The notes under the pieces: model-generated | What the model saw: the letters and a program-made list of their open reading frames with translations, nothing else | Databases searched by the model: none | What the model was told of the DNA's origin: nothing | Part shown: piece by piece, positions 46,942 through 57,524 of the stretch | How positions within the stretch are numbered: the stretch's first letter is position 1 | Layout: each line of letters opens with the position of its first letter | From: Neurospora intermedia | Lineage: Eukaryota; Ascomycota; Sordariomycetes; Sordariales; Sordariaceae | Assembly (NCBI GenBank): GCA_037102815.1 | Contig: BTPP01000004.1 | Span: 4,650,001 to 4,714,000 of the forward strand | DNA: 64,000 nucleotides | Reading direction: 5' to 3' | Position numbers and translations under genes: made by a program

Positions 46942-48876
46942 ATGAAGTTACCTCAACAAAAGCCGAGCCGTCCAAGCCCTCAAGATGAAGCGTCGCCGAA
47001 CGAGGTTTCTGACCGCACAACGCTGTCTCATACCTTGAATGCCCCGTCATCCAATGGACGCATCGAACAACAATCGAGACGGTCCATGGAACAGACGCAG
47101 CGGAGAGTCGACAGTTCTGTCTCAGCACTCAATAATCGGCCGACGGCACAGGGTAGCTCAAGCAGACAAACCTCTGGCTTCATATTTCCTGCAAACACAT
47201 CACCTGAGGCGTTACTCGCGCTAGAAACCCGTCGATTATCTTTGTCTTCTCATGATACGACTCAGTCAGGTAGCCGTGCAGCCAACCACTTGCTTTCTCG
47301 GCCCCCTTCAACCATCAGTTCTCAACGGACACCTTTGCCGACCTCCAGTTCTCAACGGACACCCTTGCCATCCTCCAGTTCTCAACGGACACCTTTGCCA
47401 TCCTCCAGTTCTCAACGGACACCCTTGCCATCCTCCAGTTCTCAACGGACACCTTTGCCATCCTCCAGTTCTCAACGGACACCTTTGCCATCCTCCAGTT
47501 CTCAACGGACACCTTTGCCATCCTCCAGTTCTCAACGGACACCTTTGCCATCCTCCAGTTCTCAAAGGACACCTTTACCATCCTCCAGTTCTCAACGCAC
47601 ACCCTTGCCATCCTCCAGTTCTCAACGGACACCTTTGCCATCCTCCAGTTCTCAACGGACACCTTTGCCATCCTCCAGTTCTCAACGGATACCTCCGTCA
47701 ACCTCCAATATCCATCAAAGACCTCCGTCATCAGGCCATGCCCAAGCATCTTCTGCTCTCCTTCCCGAGTCCTTACGGCCCCGTAAACTCGCTCCTCACC
47801 CCTCTCAGCGCTCCGCATCTTTCTCCTCTCGACAGCCCAACCCCAACCACCCCCGCAGACGCTCCGCGACGCCTCCAACTGACCCTCACAAGCCAGCCAA
47901 CCGACGTTACCGTTCTCCCCTAGCCCCGGCCTTGCCCCCTCCACCAGCCAGCACATCCGATCGACCTAAAACTTTTGACACATGCCAGGAGAAGGGTTGT
48001 AGCGCCAGAGTGCACCAGCCTAGAGGCCGAAAATGCGCAAATCACTTGAAGAACAAGGCGCGGTACAGACCCAACGCAGAAGCGGACAGGAAGAGGAGGG
48101 AGACAGAGGCCGCTGGCCGAACGGTCTGTGGGGGGTGTGATAAGGGAGTGGCTGGGCGTGGGCCGAAGAAGTGTTGTTGGAAGTGTTTCCACAATAGAGG
48201 GGTCGACAGATTGAAGAGGAACGGGTTGGCTGGTATTTGTCCTGGGTGTCTTTATAAGGAGTGCCCGAATAGGCAGTTTGGTTGGGAGAATCATCGGCAC
48301 GAAGAGCTTTATTCGAATACTGATGAGGACACCCAGGGGGGTAATGATGCCGCTGAGGAGGACGATGTCGAGAATAACGATCGGGAAAGCAACGTTGGGA
48401 AAAGCAGCAATGGGGAGCATGCCGACAGGGAGAGCATCGATAAGAAGGACAGTAGTGAGGAGGCGGATATTGGGAAAAGCAACAAGGGGGAGGACAACAA
48501 TGACCAAACCGACAACAAAGACGACAATACGGAAGAAGCCAACAGCGACGAAGGAAATGACAGTGAAGACGACAGATGGAGAGGTTGGCACAGGAAGTTT
48601 TGTCTACAGTCGAAGGAACAAGGAAAGGGCTACTGCTGCCGTGGTTGTCTTTGGACAGGATGTCCAAATAGGAAGCGTGGTCACTTTGACTTGGATTATG
48701 ATGTATGGGAAGTCTTTCCGCACTACGATTATGACACGGAGCAGGAGGAGGACGACGACGAATACGAAAACAACGAGGAGGCTGATGCAGACGAAGACGA
48801 GGATGAGTATGGCGAGGATGATGGTGGAGACGAAGATGGAGATGACGAAGACAAGCATGGAGAGAATAGGTCATAA
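46942..48876 (+). CDS. Cys-module protein P2 with SSSQRTPLPS repeats, 644 aa
   Basis: A single uninterrupted frame; unknown function. Residues 1-120 are Ser/Thr/Gln-rich. About residues 125-255 are 13 tandem copies of a ten-residue unit, SSSQRTPLPS, from a 30-bp DNA repeat. A basic Pro/Ser-rich stretch follows. The cysteine module begins at C348 (CQEKGC, then RGRKCANHLKN), continues with CGGC at 396 and CCWKC after 12 residues, and ends CPGCLYKECPNR. An acidic, Asn-rich linker (about 460-545) separates a second small Cys set starting at C554 (CLQSKEQGKGYCCRGCLWTGCPNR). The C-terminus is a run of Asp/Glu. The module matches the 49574 and 52687 genes in order and spacing. The acidic tail and basic middle hint at a nuclear or chromatin role, but this is inference. 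Confidence 0.85.
   Translation: MKLPQQKPSRPSPQDEASPNEVSDRTTLSHTLNAPSSNGRIEQQSRRSMEQTQRRVDSSVSALNNRPTAQGSSSRQTSGFIFPANTSPEALLALETRRLSLSSHDTTQSGSRAANHLLSRPPSTISSQRTPLPTSSSQRTPLPSSSSQRTPLPSSSSQRTPLPSSSSQRTPLPSSSSQRTPLPSSSSQRTPLPSSSSQRTPLPSSSSQRTPLPSSSSQRTPLPSSSSQRTPLPSSSSQRTPLPSSSSQRIPPSTSNIHQRPPSSGHAQASSALLPESLRPRKLAPHPSQRSASFSSRQPNPNHPRRRSATPPTDPHKPANRRYRSPLAPALPPPPASTSDRPKTFDTCQEKGCSARVHQPRGRKCANHLKNKARYRPNAEADRKRRETEAAGRTVCGGCDKGVAGRGPKKCCWKCFHNRGVDRLKRNGLAGICPGCLYKECPNRQFGWENHRHEELYSNTDEDTQGGNDAAEEDDVENNDRESNVGKSSNGEHADRESIDKKDSSEEADIGKSNKGEDNNDQTDNKDDNTEEANSDEGNDSEDDRWRGWHRKFCLQSKEQGKGYCCRGCLWTGCPNRKRGHFDLDYDVWEVFPHYDYDTEQEEDDDEYENNEEADADEDEDEYGEDDGGDEDGDDEDKHGENRS
47318..47700 (+). repeat. 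30-bp coding minisatellite, 13 units
   Basis: Thirteen tandem copies of a 30-bp unit (core CCAGTTCTCAACGGACACC) lie inside the P2 gene. The units are nearly identical, and most differences are C/T at one site. Since 30 is a multiple of three, a copy-number change keeps the frame, and other frames on both strands also stay open through it. Confidence 0.95.
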
Positions 48877-49573
48877 CTGGAGTGGCTTCGAGGCTCACTC
48901 TGGGTTTGAAGCTCGGCCTGGGCCTAGGAATGGAACGGGAACTTGATATGGACATCTGCCTAGCGGGCTGTCTAGAGAGTGACAAGAGCTGGGGGAGGCA
49001 CTTGCGAAGATGGCAGGGCGGACGAAGGGGAAGGGACAGTGGAAAGCAGCTTCTTACACGACACCGCGTGCACAGCTACCTCTACATTGCTTAAAGTTCG
49101 TGCCGTGCAGAACATGTGTTTGACGTGGAGAGGCGCCATCAACGGGAGTATGCAGGCGTAAGCAAAGGGAGCAGCAAAGTCAACAAACGGGACATCAAAG
49201 CAGCTGGAAGGGCACATCGGCACGTCACGGGAAGACTCACAGCAAGAGAACAAAGACATTGACAGATAGGACGTACCTGGAAAGCTACTACTGCATTGTG
49301 CCTCTAGCTAGAGGTATCCTTTGTTCCACCTCCTTTGTGTGCGAGTGTTTGCTCTTCATGTTCCCCATCCACGCCCGTCCGCTTTATTATCCGCTGATCC
49401 CTAGAGGTGCTTCCATGTGTTCCGTAAGTAGAGGTAGTAATGCTTTCTGCCATTCCCACCTCTCGGTGCCCAATGATTGCACGCTTCTTGCAGTTATGGT
49501 ACTGCTGATGCCAATGATTCAACCCAGTCTACCCATTCCGTTCCTCCTCTACTCTCAGGTAAGGTACCAAGCC
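48877..49573. other. Gap between convergent genes P2 and P3
   Basis: It contains the two facing 3' ends. A 164-codon plus frame at 49259-49753 overlaps P3 in antisense and is not supported. Confidence 0.45.
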
Positions 49574-51526
49574 TCAAGCCTCCTCAACAACCCGATTAGG
49601 GCACCAGAAAGCTGGACATCCATCACAAACCCCCCACCGCTGGCGTGTTCCCTTGCAGAAGCACTCCCAGCAGGTCTTGCCGGGAGCACGACGAGGGCGA
49701 AGCCCGTTACAGCCGCTGCACATGTTTTGGCCGGCTGTGGCGCCCTGGTCTAAGCGAGACTCTGGCAGCGAGTTCTCCAAGTGCTCTCTACACTTTCTCG
49801 CCCTCGATGTTTGGAAGAGTCTTGGCCGGTTACAGCCCGGCTCTTTGCACAGCTTGATTGGCTGATTTTGAGCAGCGGTAGGGTTAGGCGCGGGTTGAGG
49901 GGTTGCGGCCGCGGCTGCTTGCTCTGGCTCGATCTGCGCCGGCTGGATTTGCTCAGGTTGAATTTGCTCCGGCTGGACTTGCTGAGGCTGGATCTGATAT
50001 GACTGGTTCTGTTGCGGCTGGATTTGATGTGATTGGTTTTCGTGAGGCTGGATTTGAGAGGGCTGGATGTGCTGAGGTTGGATTTGATATGACTCAATCT
50101 GCTGAGGCATTGATGATGGACTTGAAGCCTGCCAGGAATCGCCATTGGAACCCATCAGATGCTCCGAATGGTTTGATATGGGAATGTTATTCTGCAAAGA
50201 ATCCGTAGCCTGTCGGGCCACTTGGGCTGGATGTTCCTGAACTTGGACGTCGTCTCCAGGTTCCTGCAACTCGACACCTTGAAAGAGCTGCCTCTCCGGG
50301 ATGACAGAATTATCCGCAAATCCGAGATTGCTGCGGATAACTGCATCATCCATCTCCACACCCGTGAACTCCATACAGTTGCCGTGGCCGAACTGGTAGT
50401 TCGACGAAGGAGGTTGACTAGGAGACTGAAGGTTGTTCCTGGGAGGCAAATCTTCTGGTGTCACTGACATGTTCCACATGTCACCAGGCGAGCCAGACGC
50501 AAAAGATCGGGAGTTGTCCCCCAGCAAAGGCAAATTGTCGAACTCGAGATCTTGAGAGACCTCGCCACGAACCGGTAGCATATTCCTTTGGGGGGCAGGG
50601 TCCAGGACCGGATGCTGTTGATTGGGCTGATTTGTATCATGAAGAGGTGAGTAGGCCTTAAGCTGGTGGTCCTGTTGTTGTTGGTATTCGTGACCTTGGT
50701 AAAAAGGGATATCCCACGGAGAACTGTTGCCAAGAGGCAAAGATGATTGCAGCGCATGACTTTGCTGAGGTTCATGAAGAGGCCGATCCAGATGAGCGTT
50801 GTCGCCTATGAGAGAACCGTTGTTGAGTGTGTCTGTGCCGGGTTCTTGTGACATATAGCTGTAACTGAGATCGATATCACTGGTAGGATGAGCACTGCTC
50901 TGAGACTTGTTTCCCTGACGGAGGATAGCAGTATCCATATGCGACGCGACAGATTGGCGAGGATGGCGTACAGACCAATTCAAGGTAGAGCCGCCGCGTT
51001 GGAGGGAACTATGTGAACGTGCAGCGGGGGTCATTGGCGGGTAACTATGGTTATGGAGGCTGAGAGAGGGAATCTGACTCTGGGGTTGGTTACCAGGTAC
51101 GACAATGTCTTGATGAAGCGTCGAAGAATTTTGGCGTTGGCGGCCAGAGAAGTTTAGAGGAGTGTTGTCGCCATCAACCGAATCCTCAGAAAATGCAGCG
51201 GGTCTCTGTAGCCGATGAATGTGGTCATGGGGACGTGGAGAGTACATGCCAGTCCGAAGATAATTACTAGAAGTACCTATAGGACGCAGGATGTCATGAT
51301 GCCTCGTCGAGGTCTTTTGAGGTTGGCGAAGAGGTTGAGCTAAGAAGGTGTTGTTGTTCAAGAGAGGGCCTTTGTTGAAGGAGCTGAGCTGCAGAGGGGA
51401 ATGGGTAGGAGGAGGGCGCAGAGGAGATACCTTTTGGCGACGACCTCCATCCGTGACGGCTTCGTCAATCCTCTTCCTTTTTCGACTTTGAGACGCGCCG
51501 TCGCTGTCGGAGCGCGTCAAGTCCAT
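49574..51526 (-). CDS. Cys-module protein P3, Gln-rich, 650 aa
   Basis: Unknown function; third member of the module family. I start at the ATG at 51526 (MDLTRSDSDG), followed at once by RKRKR, a likely nuclear localisation signal; the frame upstream to 51691 is open but poorly supported. Residues 30-470 are Ser/Gln/Pro/His-rich low complexity. About residues 480-545 are pentapeptide repeats of the QIQPQ / QIQPE type. The C-terminal 94 residues (557-650) form the module: CKEPGC, RARKCREHLEN, CSGC, twelve residues, CWECFC, then GVCDGCPAFWCPNR. The last nine residues nearly match the 52687 gene (CPNRVVEEA against CPNRVVEGA), so the two are close paralogues. Convergent with P2. Confidence 0.85.
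   Translation of the reverse strand: MDLTRSDSDGASQSRKRKRIDEAVTDGGRRQKVSPLRPPPTHSPLQLSSFNKGPLLNNNTFLAQPLRQPQKTSTRHHDILRPIGTSSNYLRTGMYSPRPHDHIHRLQRPAAFSEDSVDGDNTPLNFSGRQRQNSSTLHQDIVVPGNQPQSQIPSLSLHNHSYPPMTPAARSHSSLQRGGSTLNWSVRHPRQSVASHMDTAILRQGNKSQSSAHPTSDIDLSYSYMSQEPGTDTLNNGSLIGDNAHLDRPLHEPQQSHALQSSLPLGNSSPWDIPFYQGHEYQQQQDHQLKAYSPLHDTNQPNQQHPVLDPAPQRNMLPVRGEVSQDLEFDNLPLLGDNSRSFASGSPGDMWNMSVTPEDLPPRNNLQSPSQPPSSNYQFGHGNCMEFTGVEMDDAVIRSNLGFADNSVIPERQLFQGVELQEPGDDVQVQEHPAQVARQATDSLQNNIPISNHSEHLMGSNGDSWQASSPSSMPQQIESYQIQPQHIQPSQIQPHENQSHQIQPQQNQSYQIQPQQVQPEQIQPEQIQPAQIEPEQAAAAATPQPAPNPTAAQNQPIKLCKEPGCNRPRLFQTSRARKCREHLENSLPESRLDQGATAGQNMCSGCNGLRPRRAPGKTCWECFCKGTRQRWGVCDGCPAFWCPNRVVEEA
49921..50108 (-). 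repeat. Coding 15-bp repeats (QIQPQ/E)
   Basis: About ten degenerate 15-bp units encode Q-I-Q-P-Q/E-type pentapeptides in the P3 gene. Units have drifted (HQIQP, YQIQP, EQIQP, AQIEP). Confidence 0.8.
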
Positions 51527-52686
51527 CTTGATGTCGCAATAAGACAGGAAGTTGGTTGTTCCAGGATGATATTTGAGTTTTAAGCAATACCTTACTTTGA
51601 CCTTGCGGTTGTCAGCGTGGAGAGGTTTGCTCTGGTAGTTCTGAACAAAAACCAAAACGAGAAGAGAGACTGGGTGAGTGGTTTTGGGCAAGATTAAACC
51701 ACACAGTTTCAGTCTTCAGGACCGTTTGCATTATCGGTGAGGAGGGCTGGACTAAGGATTCGATGCAGCTTTGCCGGTGAATGCGTCTCTGTGGTAACAG
51801 TCTACCAGGTTAGATGGGCGGGGTGAAGGTTTAATGAAGGTTTGAATCTGAGTTCTTAAGGTTGTTACTCTATCGTCCTTTCATCACTTTTCTAACATAG
51901 TGTAGTTGTGTCAAGACCAATAGGCCGGAGGACGTAGCTTCAACAATCCGAGTGGGAGAACGTCGTTGATGTGCCCGTGGATTAGAGCACGGTAATTGTA
52001 GGCCCGGTGATGGAGCAGAAGCTCAGCTTCGTAAACATCCTCAACCTCGAACTTGTCGCGTGTCTGGCAGTGGAAGAGCTTGCTTTCTAAGTTTTTAATC
52101 CAAGAGGCCTGGGGCATGTTTTTCGGAGGAAAGGGAGAGGGGATAAATGGATTTTGCGGAGCTAGGTCGTTGACCACGAGTAGCCTAATTCTTTGAGCCG
52201 AAAGAGATACCCGTGGAGCATCTAGCATTCTCAACCACACCCTTAAGCGGCCATGTGGCGGGATCTGTCACTTGGTGCAACTTGCACATCAGGACCAAAA
52301 CAGACAACGTGAGACAAGATAGGTATTGAAGTGACCACGATCGCAGCTGGAGGGAAGCATCTTGCAAACCTCTAACCCGGGCTCCGATTAGGTACCTTGC
52401 CTAATCTCCATAACCCACCAACGACCACCCATAGGGTACCCAGCCGTTAGAAAAGTAGTAGGACTCACCGTGGTATAGATGTTCCCAAAGATGTGATCAA
52501 TTCGAGACTCCTTGCTACCGTGCACGCCTCGCTCCCTCACTTGAGAACCCTACTGACATGTTATCTCCTACCGTTCCTGTGCTCCATAAAATGCTGCCTC
52601 CGGCGTTTATTCCAGGCGCAACAGCAAGTATCCCGTTCACCCATCCACCCTGCGTTGTTTCACATACTGAGATCCGAGCTTTTGAC
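51527..52686. other. Gap between P3 and P4
   Basis: It holds the promoter of P3 and the 3' flank of P4. A 109-codon minus frame (51911-52240) has a natural-looking composition but no motif and no partner exon; I leave it unassigned. Confidence 0.4.
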
Positions 52687-53379
52687 CTAAGCGCCCTCAA
52701 CAACCCGATTCGGGCACCAAGAAGTAGGGCACCCCTCACAAACACCAAAACTCTGCCGCCGATTCTTGCAGAGGCATTCCCAGCAGGTCTTTCCGGGAGC
52801 ACGAAGAGGGCGGAGGCCGTTGCATCCGGAATGAGAATCCGGGTCCGCTGTAGCGGCGTGGTCGACGTCCTGCCGCCGGGTTTGAGGCGGCGGGTTTTCA
52901 AGGTGGAACCTGCACTTTCTTGCCCTTGGTGTTTGGAAGAAAGTTGGTTCCCCGCACCCATGCTCGTCACAGATTTTCATGTCGGGGTCGTATATAGGGG
53001 CATGGAAGGGTTGCGGTTCAACACCTTCATTGCCGTGCTGGAGGCCTTCGAAATCGTTGTGTTCAAGCCTGTCGTCGTCACCGTTCTGGGAGAGGTCGTC
53101 CTCAGACAGGTGCCCAACCGACTGTTTCTCGTCTGACTGGTCTTCGTCAGAGCCATCCTCATGAGATCCATCCTTGTCTAGCGGATTCTGATCAAGCATG
53201 CGGGCAATGTCCAACAAGCCGTTGTCTTGTGGGTGATGCACGGGTAGATTATTGTTCCAAGATTGTGGTCGGGGAACTCCGCCATCTGGTAAATGGGGAA
53301 GTTCCCAGTTCTGAAAGGTGTAGTCTTCGTCAATATAGGTATTTTGGTGTTACAGAAGGTCCCCTTGATTCCAGTGCAT
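52687..53379 (-). pseudogene. Cys-module paralogue P4 with early TAA stop
   Basis: On the minus strand a continuous frame runs from ATG at 53379 to TAG at 52687-52689 (231 codons), interrupted only by TAA at codon 10 (53352-53350). The stop sits where CAA (Gln) would be expected, a C-to-T change in a CpA context, as RIP makes. A shorter protein could start at the ATG at 53199 (170 residues). The body is acidic (DKDGSHEDGSDEDQSDEK), then the module: CDEHGC, RARKCRFHLEN, then SGC where the paired first cysteine of P3 is replaced by His, twelve residues, CWECLC, GVCEGCPTSWCPNR. The start lies only about 55 bp from the AT-rich block. An intron removing the stop cannot be fully excluded, but I found no in-phase splice pair. 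Confidence 0.7.
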
Positions 53380-53434
53380 TGGGGCGACAGAGCGTGGAGC
53401 GTGTAACTCAGATATAATTTGGGTATTTACTCCG

Positions 53435-53483
53435 CGGGCACCCGGGTCGTCTTACACGGGCACCCAACCTTATACGGGCACCC
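53435..53483 (+). repeat. Three CGGGCACCC words at the AT-block border
   Basis: CGGGCACCC occurs at 53435-53443, 53457-53465 and 53475-53483, exactly where composition switches from gene-like to AT-rich. It could be the terminal or subterminal repeat of the decayed transposon that follows. I did not find a matching inverted copy to the right, which RIP may have erased. Confidence 0.55.
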
Positions 53484-53804
53484 TGCGGGTTAAGGTTTAA
53501 CATATAGATTTTTTTCTTTCAACCCTTTAATACCATTAGACAATAACCATACAACTGTATTTCCATACAAACGGTACCCAGCCCAATCAACTAGTAGAAC
53601 CCCCATTCACTTCGTTGCACTCAATGCCCAGATCTTAAACTTAGTAATTTTTAACCTTCTTTTTACTCCCTCTTTACGACCAGACCAGCTATAAACGCTA
53701 GAACAAGCTAGAATCGACCGTACGTACGTGTATATTAATCGTATTAATCATTAAAAGTATATTAACCCTTCTAAAGACCTAGAATTATATAAAAATAGCG
53801 TCGA

Positions 53805-55050
53805 TTATCCCTATCGATTTTATTTATATTAAAGATAATAATAGCGATACTACGAGCCCAATTAATAACGAGGAAGAGTGGGAAGGCTTCTCCAATAATA
53901 ATGATAGTAATATTCTTATTAATTCCCTTAGCAATAACGAACTTGAAAATAAACTCTTCAATTACCAGGATATAATCGTTAATCTACCCTCTAGTACTAT
54001 ACCTCCCGCAGCTATAATTAAAACTCTCTATAAAGCTATTAATAGATAGGTAAAGTTTTATAAATTTGTAATTAATTGTATATAAGGCCGCAGTAAGCCC
54101 CGAACCGTTATTAAAGATTATATATAATATTATATTATTTACAACTACTATAGTAAACCTTAGGAATCTATAGTAATTACTAGAAAGATTACTTTATATA
54201 AGTATAAATATAAATAGAAAGCGCTTACTAATAAGGATATTAAAGGGGATAGACTTTAATACTTTCATTTATATTCTAACCTAAACTTCCAAATTTATAA
54301 CTACGGCTAGTCCTAATACCTCTCTATATACCTTTAATACTATAAAATAAAGCTAGAAATATTTAAAAAGATTAATAATAGTTTTAAACTTAATACTATA
54401 TAAATGTGAAAAATTATTGCTATAGTACGAAAAGACTTTCCTAGATTTATATATATACGAACTAATATATATAATATACGAATAAAGATTCGCCGCTGCA
54501 ATTTCGATAACTATACCCCTACCGGTACTCTAATTAAATCTTTTAATAATAATAATATTAAATATATTAAAAAGATAAATTTAGAGAATAATAAATAGTT
54601 ATTGGGCTTTATTTTTACTTTCCTAACTTATATAAATATAGCTAAAATATTCCTTAAAGTTATAATAATTAATAATACGTATAATACTAACCGGTTTTAT
54701 TACCCCTTCTATTAAATTTCGAACGTCTTATCCGTTGGTTCTATATTTAATTATATCTTTAGTATTATTAATAACGAGAAAGAGGAGGCCTTTAATTTTT
54801 TAATTAAAACTACTAAAGAGTTAGAATTACACTATAATTTACCTTCGCCAACTATCGTTATTATAAATAAATATAAAGAAATAAAGTAAATACTAAATAG
54901 AGTATTCTTTAATACCTAATAATAGCTTTATTTATTCTATATTACTAAGAACGTTCTTTTTAATACTAAAAAGAAGTAAAAGAAGCGGGAGAATAATAAT
55001 AATAATAACTTTAAGGATGAAGAGGGCAAAAATAAGTAGGAGAATGTTAG
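53805..55050 (+). pseudogene. MULE-type transposase relic (RIP-mutated)
   Basis: Reading the plus strand through stops gives the order of a fungal Mutator-like transposase: an acidic N-terminus (EEWEGFSNNN near 53870), a FAR1-like zinc region, YNIRIKIRRCNFDNYTPTG near 54480, and the catalytic-core stretch around 54660-54830 that reads NTYNTNRFYYPFY, then SVGSIFNYIF and EKEEAFNFLIK. In intact relatives I know, the core is DNTYKTNRF followed by SVGxTFN; here the Asp codon reads AAT, a G-to-A change. Stops are TAA/TAG at positions expected for Gln or Trp. The assignment is by remembered family pattern. Confidence 0.65.
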
Positions 55051-55609
55051 GAACGTAGGCGAAGGGTAGGCTGAGGTGACTACGGTCGTGGCTATACGTA
55101 GGGGATAGTAAGTTAGGGGTTAATCTAGAGATATATTAATAGCTACCGATTATAATAAGCTACGCTGCGTTGAACCTCTTTTATACTTTGTACAAACTCT
55201 ATCCATCCGCTAAAGAGTATTATAAAGTCCTATACTCGTTTAGCGCCCCAATATAATGCCGGATTATCCTTCTTACGAGCCCGACCCGATATAGGCGCTA
55301 CCGTTATTAGTCTACCGCTTTGGCCGATAGAGCGGAATAGCCGCCGTTAGAATACTTTTAAGTATAAGTTTTTAGCCTCCTAATACAACCCCCCCCCTTA
55401 TAAATTCCGTCCTTAGAACTTTTATAATTTATAATAAATCCCGGTTAAGTAGTAGAGGGCGTTAATATTATACTATTATAGCGTTATTAGATTATATTAT
55501 TAAATTATATTATTATCCTCGTTTACCGGTTTAGCGAATTGTTATTTATAACGGCCGCTAATACTATATCCCGGATACTATAGCCGCTCCTCTATTTACA
55601 ACCCGCCTA

Positions 55610-56085
55610 TTAGGATATTAGTATAGTAATTTTTATTCTTATAAACTCCTAATATAAATATAAAATTATCCGTTAAAAAATTGGTATTATAATATCTATT
55701 TTTATAAATTCTAATTGTAGGCCCAAAACCGCCTATTAGAATATTGGTATTGTAATATCTATTTTTGCGAATTCTAAATATAGACCCGAAGCCGCCCGTT
55801 AGAATATTGGTATTATAATATCTATTTTTGTAAATTCTAAATATAGCGAGCCGCCCGCTAGAATATTAATATTAGAATATCTATTCTTATAAATTCTAAA
55901 TACAATGAGTTGTTCGCTAGAATATTAGTATTATAATATCTATTTTTATAAATTCCTACTACGGCGAATTATTCGTTAAAATATTAGTATTATAATATTT
56001 ATTTTTATAAATTCCTAATATAGCGAGCCGCTTACTAGAATATCGGTATTATAATATCCGTTCCCCTAAGTTCCAAATACGGGTA
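55610..56085. repeat. Tandem repeat, about 60-bp unit, eight copies
   Basis: Eight consecutive units of 59-65 bp share the core GAATATTGGTATTATAATAT followed by CTATTTTTATAAATTC. Starts are near 55612, 55672, 55733, 55798, 55857, 55916, 55975 and 56034. Differences between units are mostly C/T and G/A, so the array was amplified before or between RIP rounds. Confidence 0.8.
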
Positions 56086-56140
56086 TAAAATTAATATTTA
56101 ATATAAAGAATTAATTAAATTCTTAATTATTATTTAAACT

Positions 56141-56370
56141 AACGCTTAATAGGCGTATAAAATAGCGAATATCGGTTTACTTAACGATAGGTACTACGCT
56201 AAATTTACGAATATTAATAGGTACCTTAGGATATTTATATATAGCCGGATTCCCGATTATTATTAAAATTAATACCTAATAGGCGTATAAAGTAACGAAT
56301 ATTATTTTACCTAATAATAGGCGCTATACTAAGTTTAAGAATATTAATAAATATTTTAAAATATTAACGC
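56141..56370. repeat. 130-bp direct repeat, two copies
   Basis: AGGCGTATAA occurs at 56151 and again at 56281. About 100 bases around each copy align with C/T and G/A differences, giving a period of 130 bp, directly after the 60-bp array. Confidence 0.65.
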
Positions 56371-57478
56371 CCTTTTATTCTTTTTATAAAATACTTTCTA
56401 TTATTAATATCTACTATATAATCTAATACTTTCGTAGGATACCCTCTATTATTTATACTTATTATAAGATATTTATATAATTAAATTCCGAAACGCTTTT
56501 TATTAAACCTCCTACGTACTTTAAGAATACTATTATAATTAACCTTTAAAATTCTGCTTATATAATACTCTCTATAATTCGTACCTACTATAGTCTATTA
56601 TAATACTTAAATACAATCCTCCTCCTTATAGGTTCCGTCCTTAGGACTTTCGCCTCCTTCCTTCGCCTTCTATAATTCTAAATACTAATCCTACTTTAAA
56701 CCCCTTTACTAGTATTGTACCTTCCTAAATACTTTCCTATTACCTTTACTTTATTTTCTATATTACTCCCTTCGTCCTAATAGTATAATTTTTAATTATA
56801 ACCCCTATCTTCCCTACTATAATTTAAATTATATACCTTCCCTTTCCCGCCCTTCTCTCCTACCTTTTTATAGTTACTTTACTATTTATTTATCCCGTCC
56901 CTCCCCTTTTAACTACTACCCTCGTTTTATCCTCCTATTTATTCTTTCCTACTATTCCTACGCTTATTTAACGCTTCTCTTACCTTATATTATTTTATAT
57001 TTATTTATTTAAAATTATATTCGCTTACTTTAATTTATATTCGTATAAGGACCTCCTCTTTCGTTTATATAACGTCCCTTCCGCTTACCCCCTTCGCCTC
57101 TCCTCTTTTTCTTCCTCCTATCCTTACTTTTATTATTATATCCGCCCCCCCTTCGCCTATACCTGCCCCCTCTATAAATATATATTTTACTACTATATAT
57201 TTGCGTATTAACCCCCGCCTCTTTAAAATACCCAATTAGTATATTTATTTCCCTTCTCCGTTTTCCCCTTCCTACTCTATCTTTCCCTTCCTCTCGCTTT
57301 ATACTTATTACTAATTTTTATTTAACTATTCTCTTTCTTATTCTCTAATAATATCCGTCCTTTTATTTATTTAAAATATAATATTATACTAATTTAAGCG
57401 TTTACGAACGCCCTAGCCTTAAATTTACGCGAAGTTTTTAAAAGGATTAGCCTAAATATTTACTAGATTAAAGGTACG

Positions 57479-57485
57479 TTTTTTT

Positions 57486-57521
<36 letters not shown>
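57479..57521 (+). repeat. Poly(T) run, possible retroelement tail in reverse
   Basis: A 43-base T-run with a single C, in the middle of the AT-rich block. It may be the A-tail of a minus-strand retroelement whose body would lie to its right (57.5-59.2 kb); that body is too decayed to confirm. Confidence 0.6.

Positions 57522-57524
<3 letters not shown>

Noticed and set aside
51911-52240. 109-codon minus-strand frame between P3 and P4
   Set aside because: Composition is protein-like, but there is no motif, neighbouring exon or family link to support it.
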